A DNA stretch of 16,229 nt from ANME-2 cluster archaeon. Lineage in GTDB: Archaea; Halobacteriota; Methanosarcinia; Methanosarcinales; Methanocomedenaceae. The stretch spans positions 1 through 16,229 of the forward strand of contig JAKRWB010000632.1 of assembly GCA_022353185.1 (NCBI GenBank), given 5' to 3'. The notes under the pieces are model-generated. The model was not told the origin of the DNA. It did not search any database and saw only the letters and a list, made by a program, of their open reading frames with translations. Position numbers and translations under genes: made by a program. This document shows, piece after piece, positions 1 to 6,298 of this stretch. Within the stretch, counting starts at the first letter, position 1, and the number at the start of each line of letters is the position of its first letter.

Positions 1-210
1 CTTGAAATCGAAAGCCTGCTTAAGCACTTGATTTTGACAATCCGAATATGCATTTTACCCTGATTTTTGAAATGGATACCATTTGTTCTAATCTATGAAA
101 TACAGAATAATAAATGCACAATAGTATTTCTTGAAATTGCACCTCACGATGAAGCATACAGGTAATTTTTATTCGAAGTATTTTCTTTTAAACTGACTGT
201 TTTAGGGTTC

Positions 211-243
211 TGTGAAATCTACAATAGCCCCCCTTATTTCACA
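211..243. repeat. short inverted repeat (8-bp arms)
   Basis: The arms tgtgaaat (211-218) and atttcaca (236-243) are exact reverse complements around a 17-base C-rich loop. The length is near what chance can give in AT-rich DNA, so it may mean nothing. Confidence 0.3.
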
Positions 244-308
244 TATCCCCCACCTCAAGCTCTGCACATGAGTATCCACATGCATACAGTAGCATCAGGG
301 CCGGGCAG

Positions 309-332
309 CCGGACAAGTGCAAGCGGGGCAGC
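309..332 (+). repeat. 24-bp direct repeat, copy 1
   Basis: The unit contains ggacaagtgcaagcggggc. It recurs at 1266-1289 with a single mismatch (g/a) in 24 bases. The two copies have the same orientation and bracket the acylphosphatase-like gene, about 960 bases apart. Similarity fades into a vaguely alike GA-rich stretch after each copy, so they may be relics of a longer duplicated element. Confidence 0.7.
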
Positions 333-384
333 GAGTGGTGGATTGTCGCCATGGCTGTTAAAATATATAATTCAATCAATACTG

Positions 385-437
385 CACCGCAAAGTACGCG
401 AAGTTAAGGTAACAATGTCTTTGCGTCCTTTGCGGTG
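385..437. repeat. 19-bp inverted repeat, dispersed-repeat type
   Basis: The left arm (385-403, caccgcaaagtacgcgaag) and right arm (419-437, ctttgcgtcctttgcggtg) are reverse complements with 2 mismatches in 19, around a 15-base spacer. This accgcaaag/ctttgcggt sequence resembles short hairpin repeats I recall as scattered in many environmental bacterial and archaeal genomes; that recollection is not a search result. It could fold as a hairpin in RNA or be a non-autonomous repeat. It lies in intergenic DNA. Confidence 0.7.
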
Positions 438-525
438 AGTTAACTCTACCCACATACAGCATTTTACTAAGACTTCCTCTATCCCCATCCCTGGTGCTGC
501 TACATGACACCGGAATAGTTGTGCT

Positions 526-556
526 GGGGGGCGGTGGGGTGTGGTCGGGGGCAGGG
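526..556 (+). other. potential G-quadruplex motif
   Basis: Four G-runs of at least three (526-531, 536-539, 547-551, 554-556) are separated by loops of 4, 7 and 2 bases, which satisfies the usual G3+N1-7 pattern on the plus strand. It lies about 30 bases past the 3' end of the minus-strand acylphosphatase-like gene. Whether it folds is unknown. Confidence 0.45.
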
Positions 557-584
557 AATTATGATTAATTAAATGGAAACTCTG

Positions 585-1151
585 CTATTTTTCAGCCAGT
601 TTTACAAGGATGTTCTCAAGTCGCTGGTTGTGTTCTTTCATCCATTGGTTGTGCTCATCTATACGCTGGTTGTGTTCTTTCATCGACTGGTTGTGATCTC
701 TTTGTTCTCCGATAAAAGAATTCAATACATTTTTAATTTCTGGAAGAGCCGATGTATCTTTCTTTATATCTCCCAACAAATCGTTTCCTTTATCCAGCTT
801 TCTGCTAATATCTGTAAGGTCATCCGTATACAGCCTTAGAAATCTTTGAGGCAGATAAATCTCAAAAGGTATTTCTTCGCTTTCGATATCATCCACATGC
901 GCCCCCCTCAGATTCCCCTTAATTTTAAGTTCCTCTAAAAAATCAGCTATATTTCCATTATCGCCACAACAAACCATTTTTACGCTGCCGTCCAGATCAT
1001 TAAAAACAAACCCTCTCAAGTCATAAAGCCTGGCAATATCCTCTACGAGAGCTCTGAAGCTAATATCTTGAACTTTTCCTGTGATCATCAAGTTGTAGCA
1101 TTTCTGCATGAATAAACTCATGTATCCAAACAGTATTAAATTTAACCTCAT
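585..1151 (-). CDS. acylphosphatase-like protein with C-terminal heptad-repeat tail
   Basis: Residues about 22-98 match the acylphosphatase fold. The signature GKVQDISFR carries the phosphate-binding Arg (R33), and RGFVFNDLDG carries the catalytic Asn (N51), where the usual family form is GxVQGVxFR and GxVxNxxDG. Acylphosphatases normally stop near 90 residues. This 188-aa protein continues with a predicted helical stretch and four 7-residue units (152-179) of the form [D/E]HNQxxx, likely a coiled coil or oligomerisation tail. The start at 1151 is favoured by a GAGAGG site four bases upstream and a TATA-like box near 1196-1203. It adds a hydrophobic leader of about 14 residues ahead of the expected domain start, so the ATG at 1109 remains possible though it has no ribosome binding site. 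Enzymatic activity is plausible; the substrate and the role of the tail are unknown. Confidence 0.75.
   Translation of the reverse strand: MRLNLILFGYMSLFMQKCYNLMITGKVQDISFRALVEDIARLYDLRGFVFNDLDGSVKMVCCGDNGNIADFLEELKIKGNLRGAHVDDIESEEIPFEIYLPQRFLRLYTDDLTDISRKLDKGNDLLGDIKKDTSALPEIKNVLNSFIGEQRDHNQSMKEHNQRIDEHNQWMKEHNQRLENILVKLAEK
615..698 (-). repeat. 21-bp tandem repeat (four units) inside the acylphosphatase-like gene
   Basis: Four consecutive in-frame 21-bp units encode DHNQSMK, EHNQRID, EHNQWMK and EHNQRLE. The ggttgtg core recurs every 21 bases on the plus strand. The HNQ triplet is invariant while positions 5-7 vary. The unit is exactly one heptad, so gain or loss of copies would lengthen or shorten the tail without breaking the frame. 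Confidence 0.85.
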
Positions 1152-1195
1152 ATTTCCTCTCGCATAAATGCGATCTAATAATCCCGCCGCCTCAG

Positions 1196-1203
1196 TTTTA
1201 TAG
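1196..1203 (-). promoter_or_regulatory. TATA-like box of the acylphosphatase-like gene
   Basis: On the minus strand the sequence tataaaac lies about 26 bases before a predicted transcript start near 1174. That would give a leader of roughly 20 bases containing the GAGAGG ribosome binding site. The spacing fits archaeal promoters and supports the start at 1151. This is motif spacing only. Confidence 0.4.
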
Positions 1204-1265
1204 TACCGGGGGCTGCCCCATCCTCAATACCGCACCCTGTCCGTCCCAATGGATACTCCTGCCCA

Positions 1266-1289
1266 CCGGACAAGTACAAGCGGGGCAGC
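1266..1289 (+). repeat. 24-bp direct repeat, copy 2
   Basis: This is the second copy of the unit at 309-332, with one mismatch in 24 bases and the same orientation. It lies on the far side of the acylphosphatase-like gene and its promoter, so the pair brackets the whole transcription unit. Confidence 0.7.
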
Positions 1290-1480
1290 CACAGGAGGGA
1301 CGATGATGTTCATGGATAGGTACTGCTGTCTGGCCGCTATCAGGAGCTGCTCAATACTGAGGATGGAGACCGTTACATTATATGTTGGTATAATTAATTT
1401 AAGGCAACTTTACTAAACTCCCAAATGACCGATAGGTTCCTTCCCTTGCCGTAATTTGCTTCATTCATTAATCTCTCTCC

Positions 1481-1666
1481 TCATTTAAAATTTTTATAAA
1501 ACATAATTGTCCTGAAAAAGTTTCCAACACCAGTTGAAAAACTCTTACCTGCATCCATAATTGGTTGAAAAATCGAAAACGTTTGTTCAGCTTGATTGGA
1601 TGTTTTAGGAATATCATGATCAAGATATTGAAATAATCTTTCGATTTTAAGGTGGTGTCCTGAATT
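1481..1666 (-). pseudogene. 3' remnant of a transposase-like gene
   Basis: On the minus strand an open frame of 61 codons ends in TGA at 1481-1483 and is cut upstream by an in-frame TGA at 1667-1669, with no start codon near its beginning. It reads with motifs such as HDIPKTSNQAEQTFSIF, then GKSFSTGVGNFFR and a FYKNF ending. The 'PKTSN.AEQ' block followed by 'KSF' and a terminal 'Y.NF' resembles the C-terminus of DDE-type transposases, where the conserved Glu falls in this region. The family cannot be fixed by eye. No catalytic N-terminal part remains in frame, so it is probably a decayed insertion sequence end. Confidence 0.45.
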
Positions 1667-2048
1667 TCATGACCCTATACACTTTTTCTTCTATTAAGCC
1701 CGTTACTGATATTGATTTTAAGAAACACACTAAAATTACGCACACTGGCTCGCCGCCCAACGATTTTCCACGTTAAGCCACGATTTAAAGGGCACTGCCC
1801 TCAATACTTAAGAGACACGGTTACTTTTGCGCAACCCTCCTCCTACGTAACAAAAACCATATATTTTATGTATCATGAATATCTATGATAATATTGGATA
1901 CTTGCATACTCCCGAGATAGTTATACCATACCCTACCAAATATATGTCCTATCCATTAACTATCCCTCACATCTGTTTTTTAGGCAAGTATCTATTCTAA
2001 CCCTTCAGTATAACACTTACACTTATCCGCACCAATCGCAATAAGAAA

Positions 2049-2055
2049 TTTAATA
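2049..2055 (+). promoter_or_regulatory. possible TATA-like box of the HAD gene
   Basis: The sequence tttaata is centred about 29 bases before the ATG at 2081, and no Shine-Dalgarno-like sequence precedes that ATG. Together these would suit a leaderless or nearly leaderless transcript. The region is AT-rich overall, so other boxes are possible. Confidence 0.3.
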
Positions 2056-2080
2056 ACGGTGTGCGGCGATTACCATAACC

Positions 2081-2893
2081 ATGGAGTCAAAAATTGCAGT
2101 TGTTTTCGACAGTGCCGGCACCCTGTTACACATGAAAAGAGTAGCAAAGGACACTATCACAGGAGAAAAACTCGATGATATAATTACAACTGACCTTGTA
2201 GGACGACACCCTTACTGCGGACTGGTAATACTCCACACCGACCCTGACAGGATAATGAAATGCAATTCCCATAACAGGATATACAACTTTATTCAGGAAA
2301 ATAACATCGAAATCGACCTGAGCTGCTCAAGCAGTCCCCTCACCCTGGACCAGGTGGAAAAAGCACTTGAACTTGATACCAGGACCACTATGCAGGACCT
2401 GCATGATGTGATTACAACAATAAGGAACAAATGTCCGGATATATTCTACCTGGGCGTAGGAATCATCGTGGAAATACAGTCCAACACAATTGTATATACC
2501 GTCTGTACGGGCGGAAGGCCTTTCACCAACACCCCGGCTGCCCTGAACACCTTAAAAGAGTGGGGTGTGGATACATTCATCGCTTCAGGGGACAGTATGC
2601 GCAATCTTGAGACACTCGCCCAGGTGGTGGGCATACCTGTTGAGCGAGTGTATGATGTGGCTACCCCCCGAAAAAAAGAATGGGTGATAAGGCACCTGAA
2701 AAAGCACTACGATAAGGTCGTCATGGTAGGAGATGGTATCAACGACATCCTGGCGCTACGGGAAGCAGACAAGGCCGTGCTGTCCATCCAGCAAATGGGG
2801 GCATGCCAGGAAAGATTGTCTGTTGAAGCCGATATCATCATCACAGACATCAAGCAAATAGTAAAAATAATTAAAGAAATGAAAGAACAGTAA
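2081..2893 (+). CDS. HAD-superfamily hydrolase, soluble P-type-ATPase-like
   Basis: This 270-aa protein has all four HAD motifs. Motif I is VFDSAGTLL with nucleophile D10; position +2 is Ala, not the Asp of typical HAD phosphatases, which recalls the DKTGT loop of P-type ATPases. Motif II is FIASGDS (169-171), motif III Lys lies in RKKEW (198-199), and motif IV is VGDGIND (217-222), also the P-type ATPase hinge motif. There are no membrane helices, so it is a cytosolic stand-alone domain with an inserted cap of about 130 residues between motifs I and II. Lacking the second Asp, it may hydrolyse the acyl-phosphate poorly or act on an unusual substrate. It is transcribed alone and converges on eIF6 with a 12-base gap. 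The substrate is unknown. Confidence 0.8.
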   Translation: MESKIAVVFDSAGTLLHMKRVAKDTITGEKLDDIITTDLVGRHPYCGLVILHTDPDRIMKCNSHNRIYNFIQENNIEIDLSCSSSPLTLDQVEKALELDTRTTMQDLHDVITTIRNKCPDIFYLGVGIIVEIQSNTIVYTVCTGGRPFTNTPAALNTLKEWGVDTFIASGDSMRNLETLAQVVGIPVERVYDVATPRKKEWVIRHLKKHYDKVVMVGDGINDILALREADKAVLSIQQMGACQERLSVEADIIITDIKQIVKIIKEMKEQ

Positions 2894-2905
2894 TTAAGAC
2901 ATAAT

Positions 2906-3565
2906 TCAATTATAACCCAGGGCATCCACTATCCGGCCCATCTCATGCCCGGTAGTCTCAGTGCCCATCACATATCCTTTTGAATTAGCAAGCAGACCCG
3001 AACCCACCAATGGCGAACCCAGATTAACAGTCCCGATATTCACCGGAAGTCCGAAAAATTCACTCAGATGTTCCAGTTCAAACTCGTTAGACCTGGGATG
3101 AACCAGCACACCCGTATTGGTGACACAACCCGCCATTCCCACGGTCTTAAGTCCACCTACAGTGCCTCTGTGCACCACCACATCCAGGAACGTACCGATA
3201 TCTTCCACGGCCTCATCAGATAGGTTTGGATTGACCAGTGCAACTGTATCATTTACCAGTACGTTATTACCCGCCGCTGTGTAAATACCCTTAAGTCTCT
3301 TAGCAGGCACATATTTTCTTATCCTGGCCAGTTCAGATTCATTGACCCGTTCTGAAACCATGAATCCCTTGCTGTTACCGCATGATAATGACCCGACCAC
3401 GCTACTGCCATCAATAGATATCGGGATGGCTGTAACACTAAGAGCATTCTCAATGATTCGTATGAATTCATCATCAGCTTCACTGGGAACCAGCACAAAA
3501 TCCTCAGTACACCTGGCAAAGACTCCAAGTACTGATATTCCCTGCAGGTTAGTCCTGTGTTCCAT
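2906..3565 (-). CDS. eif6: translation initiation factor aIF6 (eIF6 homologue)
   Basis: The 219-aa protein matches archaeal aIF6 over its whole length. The N-terminus contains GVFARCTEDFVLVP, followed by the five-fold repeated alpha/beta unit of the pentein-like fold and a C-terminal half with LVGSGLLANSKGY. aIF6 binds the large ribosomal subunit and blocks its joining to the small subunit, acting in subunit maturation and anti-association. It is the last gene of the minus-strand translation cluster, directly after L31e; this L39e-L31e-eIF6 order is a common archaeal arrangement. The start at 3565 gives the expected N-terminus but has only a weak GAGATAGATA leader. Confidence 0.96.
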   Translation of the reverse strand: MEHRTNLQGISVLGVFARCTEDFVLVPSEADDEFIRIIENALSVTAIPISIDGSSVVGSLSCGNSKGFMVSERVNESELARIRKYVPAKRLKGIYTAAGNNVLVNDTVALVNPNLSDEAVEDIGTFLDVVVHRGTVGGLKTVGMAGCVTNTGVLVHPRSNEFELEHLSEFFGLPVNIGTVNLGSPLVGSGLLANSKGYVMGTETTGHEMGRIVDALGYN

Positions 3566-3610
3566 TATCTATCTCAAAAAAAGTGGGTGAGCCGTAGCAA
3601 AACTAAATAA

Positions 3611-3880
3611 TCACTCGGCTGCCAGTTCGGCTTCTACAATACCATTTTCAAATTTCATGGCCTTGACCCGTATCTTATGGGGCGGTTTCTCTGACCCGTG
3701 CTCCCATATCTTTTCACTTATCTTAGGGTCAATCCTGATCAGTTCACGGTCTGTTTTAGTATGCTGCTCGAGATAATTGAACACCACTTTTACTGCCCTT
3801 TTGCTACGTAACCAGCGCGGCGCGTGCTTAGCATTCCTGAGTGGAATTGTATATACCTGTTCTTCACCAATTTTTACCAT
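3611..3880 (-). CDS. rpl31e: large-subunit ribosomal protein L31e
   Basis: This 89-aa basic protein matches L31e: EEQVYTIPLRNAKHAPRWLRSKRA near the start, then the conserved ELIRIDPKISEKIWEHG region and a PPHKIRVKAMKF segment. L31e sits at the peptide exit tunnel of the large subunit. It lies 13 bases after L39e and 45 bases before eIF6 in the same operon. The length is normal for archaea. Confidence 0.96.
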   Translation of the reverse strand: MVKIGEEQVYTIPLRNAKHAPRWLRSKRAVKVVFNYLEQHTKTDRELIRIDPKISEKIWEHGSEKPPHKIRVKAMKFENGIVEAELAAE

Positions 3881-3893
3881 AACATTGCCCCCA

Positions 3894-4049
3894 TTATCCT
3901 ATATTCAAACTGCTACGTCTCCAATGCCGTCTCTTGGGATGGGACGCCACAGCCCGGTTGGTCTTAATTATGGCCCATGAAGGGACCCTCTGATTCTGAT
4001 TGTGCGCCTTGGCCAATCGTATCTTCCTACCTTTTGTCTTCTGACTCAT
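3894..4049 (-). CDS. rpl39e: large-subunit ribosomal protein L39e
   Basis: This small gene, found by translating the gap between its neighbours, encodes 51 residues. It begins MSQKTKGRKIRLAKAHNQNQ and continues with VPSWAIIKTN and SHPKRRHWRRSSL, the unmistakable Arg/Lys-rich L39e pattern. L39e lines the exit tunnel of the large subunit. An AGGTG ribosome binding site lies about seven bases before the ATG at 4049. The stop TAA is at 3894-3896, 13 bases before L31e. The length equals the family norm. Confidence 0.96.
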   Translation of the reverse strand: MSQKTKGRKIRLAKAHNQNQRVPSWAIIKTNRAVASHPKRRHWRRSSLNIG

Positions 4050-4075
4050 TTTACTACACCTATCTTCTGATAATA

Positions 4076-4681
4076 TTAAGGGTATATTCGATCAATTACG
4101 TGTGATTGTATATGTTCTGGGAATGAACGCACCACAATACTCTCACCTTCATTATATTGTTTTCGTATGAACGCCCTGAGTTCGGCCTCATAGTCGGCTT
4201 TATCCACCGTATCACTTTGTGCCTGTACAACCTCCAGATGTTGCCTGACCAGTGCATCAATGGCTGAACGTCCGTACCCGAAAAGAGGACGTACATACAT
4301 GATATTATGCCTGTCCTCCAGACTTTGTACCTGGGGCGGGGTAAGCAAGGGCACCCGGTCATCCCTGCGCGTGCCATCGGCCACCACATGCACATCAGAT
4401 TGTGAACAAACAGCCTCCAGGGCCTGATGATGAAGATAATTGATAGCCCGCCCGGGTGAGCCATCCTCCATTAGCATTGTTGCTGCCTCCTCGACAAGAG
4501 AAGGGGGCAATGCCAGTACACTATGGGGCAACCCCAGTTTTGAGGCTGAATCTGCTGCAAATTCATGTGTTGGTGAGATTCCGAAGTTGATCGTAACAAG
4601 TTCTACCTGAAAAAATGGTTCCAGCAGGAGCGCAGCCAGTGAGCTGTCCTTCCCACTGCTGAATAGTACACTTACCCTCAT
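4076..4681 (-). CDS. PP-loop ATPase family protein (tRNA-modification-like, COG2117 type)
   Basis: The 201-aa protein starts with a PP-loop, VLFSSGKDSS (residues 5-14), the ATP-pyrophosphatase signature that adenylates substrates in tRNA thiolases, GMP synthetase and relatives. A second conserved block, HVVADGTRRDDRVP (97-110), holds the Asp and Arg residues typical of the fold. The length and its place among ribosomal protein genes match the archaeal family annotated as a predicted subunit of a tRNA-modifying enzyme. Its real substrate is not established. It is translationally coupled to PDCD5: its ATG at 4681 overlaps that gene's TGA in ATGA. Confidence 0.85.
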   Translation of the reverse strand: MRVSVLFSSGKDSSLAALLLEPFFQVELVTINFGISPTHEFAADSASKLGLPHSVLALPPSLVEEAATMLMEDGSPGRAINYLHHQALEAVCSQSDVHVVADGTRRDDRVPLLTPPQVQSLEDRHNIMYVRPLFGYGRSAIDALVRQHLEVVQAQSDTVDKADYEAELRAFIRKQYNEGESIVVRSFPEHIQSHVIDRIYP

Positions 4682-5031
4682 TTGCGCGTAATGCTCATCT
4701 CGCGTTTTTTAGGCTGTATCTGCATCAGGAGATTTCTCAGTTTAGCATCGTCCAGTTTGCCCTGTAACCTGCCTGATTGTGCCAGTCCAACAAGCTGGGC
4801 CTCAACATTTTCAACCATCTCAGGTTTGGTCATGCGCAGGGTATTCATACGTTCCCTGGCTTCTGGGGTAAGGATTGAACGCATTATAGCCTGCTTTTTG
4901 GCTTCCATTTCAGCCCTGGCCTGTTCCTGTTGGGCCGCAGCCTGGGGATCAGGCATTTGTCCCTGTTGCTGCTGCTGCCGCAACATCTCCATTTTTCGAC
5001 GCCTTATTTCTTCAAGTTCGTCTCCGCCCAT
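4678..5031 (-). CDS. DNA/RNA-binding protein of the PDCD5 family
   Basis: This 117-aa protein matches archaeal PDCD5: an N-terminal charged helix DELEEIRRRKMEML, a Gln-rich linker (QQQQQ), then the core triple helix with ILTPEARERMNTLRM and a basic C-terminus. Archaeal members bind nucleic acids; the cellular role is not settled. The frame can be read from a TTG at 5037, but the GAGG at 5039-5042 is only one base from that TTG and seven bases from the ATG at 5031, so I choose the ATG. It sits between S19e and the PP-loop gene, as in many archaea, and overlaps the latter by 4 bases. Confidence 0.92.
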   Translation of the reverse strand: MGGDELEEIRRRKMEMLRQQQQQGQMPDPQAAAQQEQARAEMEAKKQAIMRSILTPEARERMNTLRMTKPEMVENVEAQLVGLAQSGRLQGKLDDAKLRNLLMQIQPKKREMSITRK

Positions 5032-5038
5032 TATCAAT

Positions 5039-5042
5039 CCTC
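5039..5042 (-). promoter_or_regulatory. ribosome binding site deciding the PDCD5 start
   Basis: GAGG on the minus strand stands seven bases before ATG 5031 and only one base before the upstream TTG at 5037. The spacing favours the shorter 117-aa product. Confidence 0.65.
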
Positions 5043-5068
5043 AGGTAAATAACTATTTCAGTATTCAA

Positions 5069-5518
5069 TTAATACTTCTCAAGACCAGGATACTGTTCCA
5101 GTAAACCTGCCTTTGTTTCATGTGCTATGTTGTCAAGCAAAGACCTGCCTGCAGGAGATATTATTCTACCCTGTTTTTGGGTTTTTAGAAGACCTGCTTT
5201 CTCAAGCTGCTGGACTGCTTCACTGATGACAGACCCACTACCCTTTGCATGGATGGCAGTTGCTGAACCTCTGCGCTTTTTACCGCCATAGAAACTTCTG
5301 AGCCTGGATATGCCTACTGGACCGTCAATATATATCCTGCGTGCGACAGACGCGCACCTGGTATAGAACCAGTCTGGGTCCATGGGTGATAGTTCTTTAT
5401 GAACACCGGTCTTGACATGTGCAGACCATTCAGGTGCTTCCACCATGTTCTCATCTTTCAATTTCCGTGCTACATTCTTAATCAATGCATCTGCAGGTAC
5501 ATCGTACAAAGTTGTCAT
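5069..5518 (-). CDS. rps19e: small-subunit ribosomal protein S19e
   Basis: The 149-aa protein matches S19e from end to end: TLYDVPADALIKNVA, the DPDWFYTRCASVARRIYIDG block, YGGKKRRGS, and a C-terminal winged-helix part with QQLEKAGLL and GRIISPAGRSLLD. S19e is needed for small-subunit maturation. A GGAG site stands eight bases before ATG 5518. A 105-base gap separates it from YhbY upstream, the longest inside the cluster, so a secondary promoter there is possible. Confidence 0.97.
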   Translation of the reverse strand: MTTLYDVPADALIKNVARKLKDENMVEAPEWSAHVKTGVHKELSPMDPDWFYTRCASVARRIYIDGPVGISRLRSFYGGKKRRGSATAIHAKGSGSVISEAVQQLEKAGLLKTQKQGRIISPAGRSLLDNIAHETKAGLLEQYPGLEKY

Positions 5519-5602
5519 TATAATTCTCCGGTTTGATAACTCAAATGATTATTGGTATTTTAGATAATTCTAAGAGGCTTCGTATATGAAGGTAAGGTTG
5601 AT

Positions 5603-5626
5603 TAATCTATCGGCTAATATAGATTA
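5603..5626. repeat. 8-bp inverted repeat at the YhbY stop codon
   Basis: The arms taatctat (5603-5610) and atagatta (5619-5626) are exact reverse complements with an 8-base loop, and the second arm covers the YhbY stop codon. There is no T-run after it on the minus strand, so it is not a classical terminator. It could be an RNA processing or stabilising stem, or chance. Confidence 0.35.
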
Positions 5627-5899
5627 TTTTCGCCCTCTTTTCTGGTATAATACAGCATTGCTTCCCCGTATTTCCACAAGCTGGGTGCCAGTCCGGCTTG
5701 AAAGTTCCTCGGCTAACGCCATGCGTTCAGTACCACCCGCCGCAGCTGATTTAAGTATCTTTATTTTAACCAGTTTATTTTGCTTGAGTTGTTGTAACAG
5801 TTCTTCAACAAGCGAGTCACTGATGCCACTTTTACCCACATTCAATATAGGGCTCAAATGTACAGCATCACGTTTCAGGTCATAAGTTGTTCGATTCAT
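5624..5899 (-). CDS. YhbY/CRM-domain RNA-binding protein
   Basis: This 91-aa protein is a single CRM (YhbY) domain: LKRDAVHLSPILNVGKSGISDSLVEEL (residues 8-34), where NVGKSGIS replaces the usual GxxGxT-type loop, followed by LKQNKLVKIKIL and the terminal GSNAVLYQKRG. Stand-alone CRM proteins bind rRNA precursors; bacterial YhbY associates with pre-50S particles. In archaea the gene is often found near S19e and PDCD5, as here. It begins 32 bases after the Roadblock gene and probably shares its transcript. The start at 5899 has a modest GAGTG site. Confidence 0.92.
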   Translation of the reverse strand: MNRTTYDLKRDAVHLSPILNVGKSGISDSLVEELLQQLKQNKLVKIKILKSAAAGGTERMALAEELSSRTGTQLVEIRGSNAVLYQKRGRK

Positions 5900-5931
5900 T
5901 TAATTCACTCAAAAAAGTAGTACTTTCAATA

Positions 5932-6297
5932 TCACAAGAGTTCCTTTACCTTCTTGGCAGCCTTGTCCAGTTCAAGCAATATCAATCCAAGTCCTGCTTC
6001 GGGTGTGGTCAACACTACCAACAGGGCCTTTGGCCCCGCACCTGTGGCAATCAGTTTGCCATGGTCCGATTCTACAATGACCCGTTCAGGAATGCCTTTT
6101 CCCAACTCTGTGGTTGCGGTCTCCGCTGCACCCAGCATGGTGGCTGACATTGCGGCAAAAGTCTCTGCATGTTGTCCCGAAGGCATAATAGCTTTAATTA
6201 ACAGCCCATCACGACTGGCAGCAGCGCTGGCTTCGACTCCACCCACTTGCCTAAGGTCAGTGAGCACTTTCTCCAACATCTCTATGGTCGAATCCAT
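5932..6297 (-). CDS. Roadblock/LC7-domain protein
   Basis: The 121-aa protein is one Roadblock/LC7 domain: an N-terminal helix MDSTIEMLEKVLTDLRQV, then VEASAAASRDGLLI (the typical 'gv.gaav.s.DGl.i' strand), FAAMSATMLGAAETAT and a final long helix. Roadblock proteins dimerise and bind or regulate small Ras-like GTPases, such as MglB with MglA. The gene lies one base after the stop of the KaiC/GTPase fusion gene, with a GGAGG site (6306-6310) inside it, so co-translation and partnership with that GTPase are likely. It has no transmembrane or other domains and is probably cytosolic. Confidence 0.92.
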   Translation of the reverse strand: MDSTIEMLEKVLTDLRQVGGVEASAAASRDGLLIKAIMPSGQHAETFAAMSATMLGAAETATTELGKGIPERVIVESDHGKLIATGAGPKALLVVLTTPEAGLGLILLELDKAAKKVKELL

Positions 6298-6298
6298 T

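Larger units (their letters stand above)
1..584. other. gene-poor accessory region with repeats
   Basis: I see no convincing gene here; the only long frame in the area is the reverse of the acylphosphatase-like gene. The stretch holds a short inverted repeat (211-243), one copy of a 24-bp direct repeat (309-332), a long inverted repeat (385-437) and a G-rich run (526-556), each listed separately. Upstream of 210 it is AT-rich with no recognisable coding pattern. Confidence 0.6.
1152..2080. other. long intergenic region with decayed elements
   Basis: No intact gene is seen. It holds the promoter of the acylphosphatase-like gene (near 1200), the second 24-bp direct repeat (1266-1289), a broken transposase-like 3' end on the minus strand (1481-1666), a short GC hairpin gggcactgccc (1790-1800), and an AT-rich stretch (1850-2080) that must contain the promoter of the downstream HAD gene. 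Confidence 0.6.

Noticed and set aside
70..84. Small palindrome aaatggataccattt
   Set aside because: The 6-bp arms are within chance in AT-rich DNA, with no supporting context.
573..839. 88-codon plus-strand open frame rich in repeated LVVFFH
   Set aside because: It is the reverse strand of the acylphosphatase-like gene's 21-bp repeat. The minus frame has a recognisable domain and a ribosome binding site.
1266..1397. Possible gene relic on the plus strand, reading SGRYQELLNTEDGDRY towards a stop at 1395-1397
   Set aside because: It is interrupted by a TAG at 1317-1319, has no start or known family, and is too short. Read-through of TAG as pyrrolysine cannot be argued from so little.
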